A stretch of 35,446 bases of DNA from contig JAFCGA010000011.1 in assembly GCA_017608345.1 (NCBI GenBank), forward strand, positions 1 through 35,446. Direction: 5' to 3'. Shown piece by piece: positions 21,901 to 29,575 of this stretch (the stretch's first letter is position 1; the number at the start of each line of letters is the position of its first letter). The translations under genes and the position numbers were made by a program. This DNA comes from Candidatus Pacearchaeota archaeon (GTDB lineage Archaea > Nanobdellota > Nanobdellia > UBA10117 > JAFCGA01). A model generated the notes under the pieces. The model ran no database searches. It was not told the origin of the DNA and was given only the letters and a program-made list of their open reading frames with translations.

Positions 21901-24262
21901 CCAAACCGCTTGGACGAGCATGAGCAATAACACCTATAATCACTTCAATGCAACTTTCAATACTTCAACTTTAGCAGATAGTTTTTACAATGTAACTATA
22001 AATGCTTCAGATATTGCTGGAAACCAAAACGCTACAGAAAAAGTCCAAATAAGAATTGACAACACTATTCCAGTTGTGACTCTCACCATACCAATAGATG
22101 ACTCTTGGGACTCTGATGGCAACATAACCTTCAATTGCAGTGCTACTGCTGGCGAATTAACGTCGATAACTTTATATCACAACACAAGTGGAGCTTTCCA
22201 ACAAAACCAAACTAACTCTGTAACCGGAGCTTCAAATCAGACCTCTTTCTCAGTAAATAACACGCAGGACGGTACATACATCTGGAATTGCAAAGCTAAC
22301 AACACACTTCCTATCTCTCGCTTTGCAGCAAGTAACTTCACAATCCACGTTGACCTAGATTCTAGCGTGGATGACAGTTCTACAGTAACTAATTCAACTC
22401 TTACTAATTCAACTGTTCAGAATAACGCCACCGTCTCAGATTCCACTGTAAACGAATCTACTATTGATAACTCTACTATTACTAACTCAACGATAATTGA
22501 TTCTATAATCAACCAATCTATTATTGATAATTCAACAGTTATTAGCTCGAACATAACAAATTCTAATGTAACAGATTCAACAATAACTAATTCAACTATT
22601 ATTAATTCTACAGTTGATAATTCTAATATTACTCGCTCTTATATCTTGAATTCAACTATCAACGGATCAAATATAATCGATTCGAACATAACAGACTCGA
22701 CAGTAACTGATTCAAACGTGACTAATTCAAATGTCAGCGCTAATTCGAATGTTTCTAACTCAGACGTACAAAATTCTGAAATATCAAACTGCATAGTAAT
22801 CAATTCAACTGTAATCAATTCAACAAAAATAAATTGCACTCTAATCAATGTTATCCAAATAGGAAGTACAGTAACAAACTCCTACGAAATAGATAGCAAT
22901 GTAACAAATTCTACGATTGATAATTCGAGTGTTTCTAGCTCTACTTTGACTGATTCTACCGCAACGGATTCGAATGTAAGCACTGCGGTAGCAATTAATG
23001 CAACTTTTATTAGCAGCAATGTTACTGACGCAATAATTAACAATTGTACGATTAATCTAACAACAATCGATACAGCAACCACGACAATAGAAGATAGTAT
23101 TCTCTTCCAAGCTAATATTACAAACAATATACTCACTTCTGGAAATCTAACTTACCAAGGCACGGTTTACTCTGCACCACCTCCAGTAGATCTAGCTAGC
23201 ATTTTTGTGCCAGCAGGAACTATATCCATCAATTTAGTATCTCCCGCAGGTCTATCTGAAAGCGAATCCTCAAGTGTAATATTTAGCTATACTGTTAGTA
23301 GCTCTCAAAATGTAGCTAGTTGCTCGCTAATCTTCAATGATCAAGTTGATCAAACTGATACAAGTATAACTGCTGGCGCAACACAAACTTTTGCTAAATT
23401 CGGACTCAGCGCAAAATATTACCTTTGGAGTATAAACTGTACCGACGCACTAGGTAATCAAAATGCTTCAGAAACGAGAGGTTTCACTGTTCCTGAAATA
23501 ATTACTTCGACGGGCGGAGGAGGAGGATATAGTCCGGTCGTGGCTATAGTGAGTGAGTCGTTTGAAGCAGTGCCTGCAGCTAGACGAACTTTGTTCGAGA
23601 TTGAAGATGAGAATATTGCAGCAAGAGAGATTGAGTTTACTCTAAATAAAGATGTATCTGAAGTTGAAATATTAATATCTTCATTAAGTTCAGTGCCAAG
23701 TAATATTCCTGCTCCCGAAGGATTGGTCTATCAATATCTGGAAATTCACGCTCCGGAGCTCAGCAGAGATAATCTTAAAGATGCAACAATGTCTTTTGTA
23801 GTTCCTGTTAGCTGGATTAAGGATAATAATATCAATAAAGAATCTATAAGATTGGAAAGATATTCTGGTGGAAGATGGACTGCCCTCGAAACTCAGTTAA
23901 TTGCAGATACTGAATTAATTATAACTCTGGACTCGAAGGTTCCTGGATTTAGTTACTTCGCCATAACTGGGAAGACTAAAGAAGTTCTACCCGACAAAAG
24001 AGAACCAGTTAGAGAAGACTATTTCGAGGTGCCAGTTGAGTCCAAACAAAATCGATCGGATTATATCTCAATAATATTAGCGCTTGGTATTTTTGTAATA
24101 ATTGCTCTGTTTTTTACTATGAGATATAAACAGAGACCGTCTAGAGCTAAGACGGTTCATAAGCCTGCTGTTGCGAAGGATGTTCCGAAACGTATAACTG
24201 CTCGGAATACTAAAGAAGAAAATAAATCTAAAGAGCATTTAAATTGGGGATATGAGAAATAA
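15941..24262 (+). CDS. Giant modular surface protein (2773 aa)
   Basis: Envelope protein with an N-terminal membrane/signal segment (residues about 12-35, ending TGFSSFS). It carries seven FG-GAP/VCBS repeats (about 103-480) with calcium-type loops such as DLDNDGDLDL. An FN3-like region (about 485-590) follows. Three near-identical Ig-like units share the phrase FYWLENSTGNQT (about 605-700, 1020-1115 and 1935-2040). A second set of WNGTxWGV-type repeats (about 768-970) suggests another propeller. A long Asn-rich right-handed beta-helix spans about 1118-1754, an NST-rich five-residue-periodic solenoid about 2144-2407, a PGF-pre-PGF-like domain about 2537-2684, and a C-terminal membrane helix about 2710-2728 with a basic tail. 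Sequons are dense throughout. Likely a cell-surface adhesin or S-layer-associated protein. Ends 1 bp before the convergent nuclease gene. Confidence 0.93.
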   Translation: MEVDKRRKVSIRLLVLIFLISLAVISYLSGAGITGFSSFSIMPVAESNDSSSELSIPVVEEVAPEPIIEPEPEVIESPPPPEEVVQQTKDRRFGVMAGGGSGSLVENNTWGWNLTDVEDSAVAWGDLDNDGDLDLVLTGTSSADPWYFSRVYINNGTSLVENSSWGSNLTGVFESSIALGDLDLDGDLDLVLTGNPADGSSDFAAVYLNNGTSLVENSSWGGNLEEVHHGSVVLGDLDLDGDLDLVLTGDHLAGTEFSAVYLNNGTSLVENSSWGGNLEDVRFSSVVLGDLDLDGDLDLVLTGDPSAAIQFSRVYINNGSSLAENSSWGGNLTDVRDSSVVLGDLDLDGDLDLVMTGNDAASEFSAVYVNNGSSLVENSSWGWNLTGVGSGSVALGDLDNDGRLDLVLTGWGSAEFSTVYLNNGSSLVENSSWGGNLTGVSSSPSVALGDVDNDGDLDLVLTGDPPAGTEFSVIYTNNVSVANSAPLPPTSGFSSSYAGSALTLSWDNGSDSETNNGSLYYNLRVGTVSGGNDTVSGVYGGSGGSAAAGYFGNMMQRQNISLSVTDTTYYWSVQTIDASLAKSTWSAEQTYVPTDNTPPTVNITVPLTGASVSGSILINSTINNSASGVNVSRVFYWLENSTGNQTAWTNITNNTAYYFNATFNTATLADGIYNVTINASDNNGNENSTESTQITIDNSGPIWSTNESTIVSPYDASTASTFKIDWTDLFSAISDVSFESNHSGSPQNYSMNLVSLGWIYDSYFSVTNSWQIGLGWNGTYWAVGEEIADEVYFYNPDGTYSGKHFDTAGAGAGTPGSISWNGTNWGVFDEADDRLYIFDPAGTHVSDFSVGVETANPIGVGNNGSVWAITDRNDDEIYFYDFAGSYTGEHFDTSATMAWPGGIEWNGSHWGISSFSNNRVYFYTAAGAYTGASFGVTIGVYDIDYNNSHWGVLRTCCTNPDRVYLYRYEEYYNYSALFTSGDYYWKSYANDTNGIMSVSDTWNFTVQQEVTPPSVTINDPSAGLVSGSILINATVTDTVTGVNASAVYYWLSNSSGNQTNWTTLSNVSSGNMSWFNATFNTSTLADGSYNVTINASDNAGNINATEYVQIDISNAATPWYQSGNISNLETCTNEEITATANITIYAGGELRTNNCNLTISPNNLNIAAEGLLNVTDSILIVNNWQTNGTTIVDPSTIWLNGDLEINNNTIWDATTVRVNCTSDGEFGINVTEAGNLTIRANSNITNGEDSADQYWFNIYGNLTATDSYISEVGWAGAEHQRELYIRGRIITDNLTLTSDYNGLLLKDADNSNVQNSSITAASSINRYALNITGDSDNNYFYGNNLTAPGSFTSHAFVVDNLSANNNNFTENIFLAKGASGAAIYLKNSSTNYFYSNNISATQHYALQLTDGANNQFENNIITGGPTSDDDAVHIDSSSNSNSFINNLINASGLSATGVHLAGLGSDNNLFSNNRIIAVGDSAVFVTTAASSNIFTANEIKSYDALSDSGVEIVTNSNNNTFYLNNITALDYGVYLHSDSVLNNFTSNNITSVDNGIYLSSANNSFTSNIVSTPGQGARLIAGADNSTFISNNITSTGGYGFQMTSVDFLNFTKNTISSSDHGLYFSFSDNNSLNQNNITSSDGRGVFLSSSDNNIFYFNIIIGGNSADHGMRVSSSTGNQFTGDIITSPSSYGLYLSNIITANNLTIDGSGANDIYSTTNQVFRNCTFGDSEYTPLGAGEYIISANHNKSNIWKFWADSQIAKSGLPSKFSSVDDVYAMADTLEIDENSDAADLTVGTNGALAITSSAILNTSGNTSILGDYYITDGQALNLTLNGTIRSHILAENVQVFDELTIPSTAGYNSINKFINLTDTAAPAWAYTNLTYIAGDLGGATEASLRLCKHDGSVWSQAPGSGVDTTANYVYANVTSFSLFGALEDTGNPVVNITAPIAGDNVSGSILINATITDGASGVDASKVFYWLENSTGNQTAWTSMSNNTYNHFNATFNTSTLADSFYNVTINASDIAGNQNATEKVQIRIDNTIPVVTLTIPIDDSWDSDGNITFNCSATAGELTSITLYHNTSGAFQQNQTNSVTGASNQTSFSVNNTQDGTYIWNCKANNTLPISRFAASNFTIHVDLDSSVDDSSTVTNSTLTNSTVQNNATVSDSTVNESTIDNSTITNSTIIDSIINQSIIDNSTVISSNITNSNVTDSTITNSTIINSTVDNSNITRSYILNSTINGSNIIDSNITDSTVTDSNVTNSNVSANSNVSNSDVQNSEISNCIVINSTVINSTKINCTLINVIQIGSTVTNSYEIDSNVTNSTIDNSSVSSSTLTDSTATDSNVSTAVAINATFISSNVTDAIINNCTINLTTIDTATTTIEDSILFQANITNNILTSGNLTYQGTVYSAPPPVDLASIFVPAGTISINLVSPAGLSESESSSVIFSYTVSSSQNVASCSLIFNDQVDQTDTSITAGATQTFAKFGLSAKYYLWSINCTDALGNQNASETRGFTVPEIITSTGGGGGYSPVVAIVSESFEAVPAARRTLFEIEDENIAAREIEFTLNKDVSEVEILISSLSSVPSNIPAPEGLVYQYLEIHAPELSRDNLKDATMSFVVPVSWIKDNNINKESIRLERYSGGRWTALETQLIADTELIITLDSKVPGFSYFAITGKTKEVLPDKREPVREDYFEVPVESKQNRSDYISIILALGIFVIIALFFTMRYKQRPSRAKTVHKPAVAKDVPKRITARNTKEENKSKEHLNWGYEK
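16247..17390 (+). repeat. Tandem DNA repeats encoding seven FG-GAP/VCBS units
   Basis: Seven in-frame copies of a 156-165-bp unit, located by the recurring GAGAATTCTTCTTGGGG-type sequence (near 16256, 16421, 16586, 16748, 16910, 17069 and 17225). The middle copies are nearly identical at DNA level, which points to recent duplication or gene conversion. Confidence 0.92.
22370..23160 (+). repeat. Degenerate repeat tract encoding NST-rich solenoid
   Basis: About 790 bp of AATTCAACT/GATTCT-like repetition encode five-residue turns of the type N-S-T-[IV]-x. Each turn tends to include an N-X-S/T sequon. Confidence 0.85.
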
Positions 24263-24263
24263 G

Positions 24264-25472
24264 TTATAGCTCTTTCTCTACCGCCGCTAAGTTTCCGTCA
24301 GCTAGCAAATTGAATATTAATTCTGCTCGCTCTCTATTATCTGTTTTTAGGTTCTTAATCAGCAGATCTAGTCCTAATTGATCGATAGATAGTTTATTAG
24401 ACTTCAGATCGGCGAGAAGTTTGACTTTTTCGCTTAACTTCGAGGAAGACACATCTGATTTATCTACCTTGACTATTGCGTTGTCTTCGAATCGTTTTAT
24501 GATTGATTTGAAAGTTAGATCCGTTGGGAGAAATCCTTCTAGCTCGCCTTTCAATTTGAATCGGTACATCGGCTTGAGTCCCGGAGTTTTATACTGCAGA
24601 GATTTGTTTAGGAATTCTACGATCTCAGTCATTATTTCAGACGGCTTTTTCTTGCTAATATCAAGTTTAATAAATTGAAAGTCTCTTATTCCGTCTAATT
24701 CTCTGAAAGTAATATGCATCTCCGCGCCGAATTCCAGAATATAAATTCCCTTGCGGATTTTAGCTTCGTTTGCTCTTAATTGAGTGCGTACTGTAGAACC
24801 TGGAATCAGAATTGGTGTGTTAAACGCTGGATGCTTGTCTTCCACTCGCCAATGTATGTGTCCCAGGAGGAAAGCATCGAATCCATTTGGCAGATCTGCG
24901 AAACTCAGCGCACCAGGATTTGGAATTAGTTCTTTGAAATCTTGATGTATCATTAAGAGGTTTTTAGCTTGTGGAAATGGCTGAGGTGACCAGCTAGTCA
25001 TTGCATCCCGAGCGTAGGCTTCTGGAACTCCCGATAGGCCGTGGATTCCTAGCTTTCTCCCGCCCAGATCGAGCATAATCGACTCAGCGTGCAAGTAATA
25101 GATTAGATTAGCGCTGGTTAGCGTCTGCACAGGATTGACGGAATAAGCGCTCCGCCGCTCATGCGTTCCGTAGATACCAATAATCGCGGGAATTGTTCCC
25201 GCCTGAATCTCTTCTTTCTTATTTTTAATTCTGCTTAGAATTTTAACCGGCTTCATAGCTTTGTTAAGTTTAGTAAACATCTCAATCGCAGGTGCTAGTA
25301 CTTCTGGCTTTGGAATTTTATCATGAAATATGTCTCCGAGCAATAGAATTACGTCCGGCTTTTCATTGAGAGCTTTCTGAAAGGCTTCTCTAGCATTGCG
25401 AAAGCTATCCTCGCCTCGTTCAGTTCCCCAAGCAAAGCCGAGATGTAGATCTGCTATTACTGCAAGTTTCAT
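24264..25472 (-). CDS. Mre11/SbcD-like DNA repair nuclease (402 aa)
   Basis: Calcineurin-like phosphoesterase. Metal-binding motifs: Asp8 and His10 in IADLHLG, Asp47 in LLLGDIFHD, GTHERRS (about 102-108), a histidine in LLMIHQDF, and the GHIHW motif. The order, length and C-terminal capping region match archaeal Mre11, which with Rad50 processes DNA ends. The usual GNHD/GNHE motif reads GTHE here, so a conserved metal-ligand asparagine is replaced by threonine; activity may be altered. No rad50 is seen in the window. A TATA box (ATTTTAAA) ends 22 nt before the ATG and overlaps the stop codon of the upstream gene, so it can be transcribed on its own. Confidence 0.88.
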   Translation of the reverse strand: MKLAVIADLHLGFAWGTERGEDSFRNAREAFQKALNEKPDVILLLGDIFHDKIPKPEVLAPAIEMFTKLNKAMKPVKILSRIKNKKEEIQAGTIPAIIGIYGTHERRSAYSVNPVQTLTSANLIYYLHAESIMLDLGGRKLGIHGLSGVPEAYARDAMTSWSPQPFPQAKNLLMIHQDFKELIPNPGALSFADLPNGFDAFLLGHIHWRVEDKHPAFNTPILIPGSTVRTQLRANEAKIRKGIYILEFGAEMHITFRELDGIRDFQFIKLDISKKKPSEIMTEIVEFLNKSLQYKTPGLKPMYRFKLKGELEGFLPTDLTFKSIIKRFEDNAIVKVDKSDVSSSKLSEKVKLLADLKSNKLSIDQLGLDLLIKNLKTDNRERAELIFNLLADGNLAAVEKEL

Positions 25473-25495
25473 AGAATTAAAAGAAGCAGCGGAGT

Positions 25496-25726
25496 TTAAA
25501 ATGATTTATTAGTTCTGGCACACTGTTTGCATAGCTTAAACGTCCGTACCTTAGTTTTATCGTGAATAACAATCCCAATTAGTTCAGCTTTTGCTTTGCA
25601 TTTAGCGCATTTGTCTTCCTTGTTTGTCTCATTGATTAGCTTGTGGACTAGCAGCGGAACTTCTTTTTTATGCAAATAAATAAATTCCGGATGAGCTTCT
25701 GTCTTGCCGTGATATACTTTTACCAT
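25496..25726 (-). CDS. Small zinc-finger-like protein (76 aa)
   Basis: A short protein with two CxxC knuckles (CAKCKA about residues 39-44, and CKQCAR near the C-terminus) forming a likely four-cysteine zinc site. The N-terminal half begins with a small strand-rich part (MVKVYHGKTEAHPEFIYLH). No family recognised. The ATG overlaps the stop of the upstream membrane protein gene (TAATG-type overlap at 25726), indicating one transcript with coupled translation. The gene's own stop lies inside the TATA box of the nuclease gene. Confidence 0.75.
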   Translation of the reverse strand: MVKVYHGKTEAHPEFIYLHKKEVPLLVHKLINETNKEDKCAKCKAKAELIGIVIHDKTKVRTFKLCKQCARTNKSF

Positions 25727-26382
25727 TATATTCTCAAATTACCTCCTGGCATTTGCGGCATCTGAGCAGGCATTTGCGGCATTGCTGGCTCAGCGAGTCC
25801 TTTATCAAGGTCTTTGAAGTCAGGCATGTCCTTGCCTACATCTGGCATGTCAGATTCATCATAAGTCTTTGGGTTAGGTGTGTATTTGTCTATGACCTCG
25901 ATGAGTATATAGAATATTGGGAAGAGGACAAGTATTGCGAGTATGGCTTCCACTGTCGGCGCCACAGCGCCGTAGATTATCGGCGTGAACATAATCGCTA
26001 GATAGCTGACTTCTCGTATCCTTCCAATATATTTCGTTATCTTCTTGACCTGTATTCCAGATACAATAATTACCAATCCGTACATAATGAAAAATACCGC
26101 TCCTCCGACCTTAGCGAAGAACATCCAATCTAGAGCTATCTCTCCAGCGTCCAGGAAGCGGATAGTTACTCTGCTCCAGTCTGCGCCGATCCAGAGCGCT
26201 ACCATTCCGTTAGAAATGGCATTGCCTAGCGAAGTTCCCTTCTTTTCTTGGTATATTTCTGTAAATATCCAGACAAAGTAGATCGGAAGAATAATCCACA
26301 GCATGTCGAGGTTCTTAAACGGAGCTAGCCATAGCTTTCCCCATGTTGTTAATAGCAGACCGAAATAGCTGAATGGATCCAT
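25726..26382 (-). CDS. Polytopic membrane protein (218 aa), Pro/Met/Gln-rich tail
   Basis: Four to five membrane segments (about residues 26-45, 88-110 and 123-165 as a pair) with loops containing a tryptophan- and aspartate-rich element (ALWIGADWSRVTIRFLDAGE). The cytoplasmic tail is acidic (DESDMPDVGKDMPDF), then low-complexity with repeated M-P-Q-M-P. No family recognised; a protein-docking tail on a membrane base is one reading. The TATA box TATAAAAC ends 21 nt before the ATG. First gene of a two-gene operon with 25496-25726. Confidence 0.78.
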   Translation of the reverse strand: MDPFSYFGLLLTTWGKLWLAPFKNLDMLWIILPIYFVWIFTEIYQEKKGTSLGNAISNGMVALWIGADWSRVTIRFLDAGEIALDWMFFAKVGGAVFFIMYGLVIIVSGIQVKKITKYIGRIREVSYLAIMFTPIIYGAVAPTVEAILAILVLFPIFYILIEVIDKYTPNPKTYDESDMPDVGKDMPDFKDLDKGLAEPAMPQMPAQMPQMPGGNLRI

Positions 26383-26491
26383 GCGAGAAGTAGTCGCTAG
26401 TTAGTTTTATATGTTAGCTAGAACTGGGGAGTGCTAACTATATTTGGAGTATAGTAATCTTTTTATAATTTATCTGGGCAATAACTAAACT

Positions 26492-26800
26492 ATGGATGTC
26501 TTTAGATATATTGTTAATGTGTATGCTAGTTCTTTTGATGTTTCCCATCGGCGAACACAAGCTCAGACGAGAATATATATCCCCGGACAATTACTTCTTG
26601 GTTATCGTGCGGAAGGTCAGTTTGATTTTGTTGAAGTTGATAGGGCTTCCCTTGAAGCTGAGCTGGACAAACCTGGATTAAAAGCTGCAACTCCGATTGA
26701 TCTGCCTAAAGAGGAAGTAGATGCGCTAGTCTCTGCTAGTAAGATCTATATCGCAGCTCAAAGAACATTGACAGATCTTACGCGAGAACTGGAAAAGTAG
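26492..26800 (+). CDS. Hypothetical protein (102 aa)
   Basis: No family recognised. The N-terminal half has strands (YIVNVYASSFDVSHR, TRIYIPGQLLLGYRAEGQFDFVEV), and the C-terminal half is helical (KEEVDALVSASKIYIAAQRTLTDLTRELEK, residues about 73-102). The TATA-like TTTATAAT ends 22 nt before the ATG. It precedes proS, which has its own promoter. Confidence 0.7.
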   Translation: MDVFRYIVNVYASSFDVSHRRTQAQTRIYIPGQLLLGYRAEGQFDFVEVDRASLEAELDKPGLKAATPIDLPKEEVDALVSASKIYIAAQRTLTDLTRELEK

Positions 26801-26860
26801 TATACTTCTGATTTTCTTCACCAAAACCAATATAAGTCAAATTTAAAAATTTGCCAATAG

Positions 26861-26885
26861 ATTTTCCTTCGGAAAATATATAAAT
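26861..26885 (+). promoter_or_regulatory. proS promoter with inverted repeat at the TATA box
   Basis: ATTTTCC and GGAAAAT pair around a TTC loop (26861-26877). The right arm runs into the TATA box TATATAAA, which ends 21 nt before the proS ATG. This could be an operator, or a chance arrangement of an AT-rich promoter. Confidence 0.5.
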
Positions 26886-26905
26886 CCGCATGTTGATGTG
26901 TTCTT

Positions 26906-28357
26906 ATGGGTCTGAAATATAAAAAAGAGCAAAACTTCTCAGAATGGTACTCAGAAGTTATTCAGAAAGCTGAGCTAGCGGACTTAAGATATAACGTTAA
27001 GGGTTTCTTAGTGCATAGATGGTGGTCTGTGGATATTATGAAGCGGATGTATGAAGCTTATCGAAAGGAGCTGGACAGAACTGGACACAAGGAGACGTGG
27101 TATCCAGCACTAATTCCTGAGTCTAATTTAAAGAAGGAATCCGAGCACGCAAAGGGTTTCAGAGCAGAAGTTTTCTGGGTTGAGCGAGCTGGGTCTAGCA
27201 AGAAAAAGCTCGAGGAGCCACTAGTAATGCGACCTACTTCTGAGACAGCTATGTACACAATGTATTCGAAGTGGATCAGATCTTGGAGAGACTTGCCTTT
27301 CAAGCGCTATCAGGGCTGCAATGTCTGGCGCTACGAATCACAAACTCGGCCGTTCTTACGTGGCAGAGAGTTTCATTGGCTTGAAGCTCACAACGTATTT
27401 GCAACCAAGAAAGAAGCAGAAGCTCAAGTTAATCAAGATATGCAGATAACTGAAACAGTAATGCATAAGCAATTCGGCATACCTTTCATCTTCTTCCGAA
27501 GACCGCGATGGGATACGTTCCCCGGTGCAGAATGGACCTACGCAGCAGATACTGTAGGCTTAGATGGCAAATCCTTGCAGCAACCTTCGACGCACATGCT
27601 CGGTCAGAACTTCTCGAGAGCATTTGATATAAAATTCATAGATAAGAACGAGAAAGAGGCGTACGGCTGGCAGACTTGCTACGGTCCATGCATCTGGCGA
27701 ATGATTGCTTCAATTATTTCGCTACACGGAGACAATAAGGGATTAGTTCTTCCATTTAATCTAGCCCCGTATCAAATTGTTATAATTCCAATTCTGCAAA
27801 AGGGAAAGACTGCTCAGATCAAGAAAGCTTGCAAAGATCTTACTAAGAAGCTTGAGAAAGAGAATTACCGAGTTTACTTTGATGATCGCGAGGAAATGTC
27901 GCCGGGTTCGAAATTCTATGAGTGGGAGATCCGCGGAGTACCTCTCCGGGTTGAGTTGGGACCGCGGGATTTAGCAAATAAGCAAGTTATGTGCGTGGCT
28001 CGCCATAATAGCAAGAAGACTGCGGTGAAGCTGTCCGAAGTAGTTAAGTTCGTCAAGAAGCTTGAACCAACTGTCCTGAATTTCTTAACAAAGCAAGCTG
28101 ATGAATTGCTCAAAGAAAATACCCGATCAGCAAAAACCTTTAGTGATCTAAAGAAGGAGCTAAAGAAGGGCGGATTTGTGCGAGTTAACTGGTGCTCTGT
28201 TCGAGAAGATGGTGAATCCTGTGCAGAAAGAGTTGAGAAAGATTTCTCCGCTAAAGTTCGCGGTCTAAGAGTTGATAGAAAGGAGAAGCCAACAGGAAAA
28301 TGCATAGTCTGCGGGCAGAAAGCTGATGAAGTTGTTTATATTGCTAGGCAATATTGA
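26906..28357 (+). CDS. proS: Prolyl-tRNA synthetase, archaeal/eukaryotic type (483 aa)
   Basis: Class II aminoacyl-tRNA synthetase charging tRNA-Pro. Motif regions are plain: the active-site RPTSETAMYTMYSKW, the motif 2 segment FKRYQGCNVWRYE with RPFLRGREFHWLEAH, the anticodon-binding domain (about 285-390), and a C-terminal zinc-binding domain with CSVREDGESC and GKCIVCGQKA ending in ARQY, where the terminal tyrosine is typical of this type. Length fits the family (about 480 aa). There is no bacterial-type editing insertion. The TATA box TATATAAA lies 21 nt before the ATG, preceded by a small inverted repeat. Confidence 0.97.
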   Translation: MGLKYKKEQNFSEWYSEVIQKAELADLRYNVKGFLVHRWWSVDIMKRMYEAYRKELDRTGHKETWYPALIPESNLKKESEHAKGFRAEVFWVERAGSSKKKLEEPLVMRPTSETAMYTMYSKWIRSWRDLPFKRYQGCNVWRYESQTRPFLRGREFHWLEAHNVFATKKEAEAQVNQDMQITETVMHKQFGIPFIFFRRPRWDTFPGAEWTYAADTVGLDGKSLQQPSTHMLGQNFSRAFDIKFIDKNEKEAYGWQTCYGPCIWRMIASIISLHGDNKGLVLPFNLAPYQIVIIPILQKGKTAQIKKACKDLTKKLEKENYRVYFDDREEMSPGSKFYEWEIRGVPLRVELGPRDLANKQVMCVARHNSKKTAVKLSEVVKFVKKLEPTVLNFLTKQADELLKENTRSAKTFSDLKKELKKGGFVRVNWCSVREDGESCAERVEKDFSAKVRGLRVDRKEKPTGKCIVCGQKADEVVYIARQY

Positions 28358-28503
28358 GATAGTGCAGTATATTTATTTTTTGAATTAAACTCCCGAGCAT
28401 TAGAGTAGATAGATTTTCCCTTAGAAATAGGATGATTAAATTTCATAAAGTTTAAGAATGGCTTTCTCACAACAGTATTATTTGATTATATTATGTGAAT
28501 AAA

Positions 28504-29490
28504 ATGAATAAAGAAATACAAGTATTGAATAAATGGGCTGAAATATACTCTGAAAAGATGAGGGAGGTGCATGCTGAGATTAGCAAGGTAATTGTTGGTC
28601 AGGAGAAAATTATTGAAAAATTGCTTATCGCTCTTATTTCTGATGGACATGTTCTTGTTGAGGGTGTGCCAGGTCTTGCTAAGACATTGATGATTCGGAC
28701 GCTATCCAAGTGCTTGACTTGCGGTTTTGTGAGATTGCAGTTTACACCAGATTTGCTGCCGGCAGATATTACTGGGACAAAAATTTATAATCACAAAGAC
28801 ATTTCTTTTAAGACAGTCAAGGGGCCGATTTTTACGAATTTTGTTCTTGCAGACGAGATTAATCGGGCGCCGCCAAAAGTGCAATCAGCGCTTCTCGAAG
28901 CAATGCAAGAAAAACAAGTAAGTATTCAGGGAGATACTATTCCAATAAGAAAACCCTTTATGGTGCTTGCGACACAGAATCCCATTGAGAGCGAAGGAAC
29001 TTATAACCTCCCTGAAGCGCAGGTTGATAGGTTTATGTTCAAAATCCTTATAGATTATCCAACAAAAGAGAATGAAATAGAAATTATCAAGAGATTTACG
29101 GAAGGTTTATCGCATTCTGTTTCGAAATTGCTTTCTTCAGAGCAAATTCTGGAAATGCAGCAATTCAATCAAAGAATTTATGCTGATGGGAAAATCAAGG
29201 AGTATGTTGCGGAGATTGTAGATGCTAGCAGACACCCTGAAAGATATGGTCTTGATATTAATGGATATATTGAATATGGTGCTTCTCCCAGAGCTTCGTT
29301 ATGGTTGATTTTAGCTGCAAAAGCTCACGCGATGATAAATGGCAGAGGTTATGTAAAACCTGAGGACGTTAAGGCAATTGCGTACGATGTATTGAGACAT
29401 AGAATATTATTGACCTATGAAGCTGAGGCAGAGCAGAAGACTAGCGATGAAATTATCCAGAAAATATTAGAAAAAATAAAGGTTCCATAG
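28504..29490 (+). CDS. MoxR-family AAA+ ATPase (328 aa)
   Basis: Chaperone-like ATPase. Walker A is GVPGLAKT, Walker B/sensor region VLADEINRAPPKVQSALLEAMQE, and the sensor 1 and arginine segment LATQNPIESEGTYNLPEAQVDRF is a MoxR signature; a lid domain follows. MoxR proteins act with DUF58 and VWA proteins in assembling or metal-loading partner complexes, often at the membrane. I prefer ATG 28504 (a TATA-like TATTATTT lies about 22 nt before it) over GTG 28495. First gene of a four-gene cluster, 85 bp before the next gene. Confidence 0.93.
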   Translation: MNKEIQVLNKWAEIYSEKMREVHAEISKVIVGQEKIIEKLLIALISDGHVLVEGVPGLAKTLMIRTLSKCLTCGFVRLQFTPDLLPADITGTKIYNHKDISFKTVKGPIFTNFVLADEINRAPPKVQSALLEAMQEKQVSIQGDTIPIRKPFMVLATQNPIESEGTYNLPEAQVDRFMFKILIDYPTKENEIEIIKRFTEGLSHSVSKLLSSEQILEMQQFNQRIYADGKIKEYVAEIVDASRHPERYGLDINGYIEYGASPRASLWLILAAKAHAMINGRGYVKPEDVKAIAYDVLRHRILLTYEAEAEQKTSDEIIQKILEKIKVP

Positions 29491-29575
29491 CTAGACAGTA
29501 AAATTAACTGGATTATAGGAGCGGCTAGTAAGATTAGCTAATAAGCAGGCAACAAGTTAAGATACTAATACTAAA

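Noticed and set aside
28410-28430. Twelfth copy of the 17-bp repeat (CTTAGAAATAGGATG)
   Set aside because: Only the TTAGAAAT half matches; the CGCTAYGCT half is missing and it is far from the array.
29491-29575. Promoter for DUF58 in the 85-bp gap
   Set aside because: No clear TATA box at the usual spacing; the GCTAGTAAGATTAGC repeat is weak, so co-transcription with the MoxR gene is more likely.
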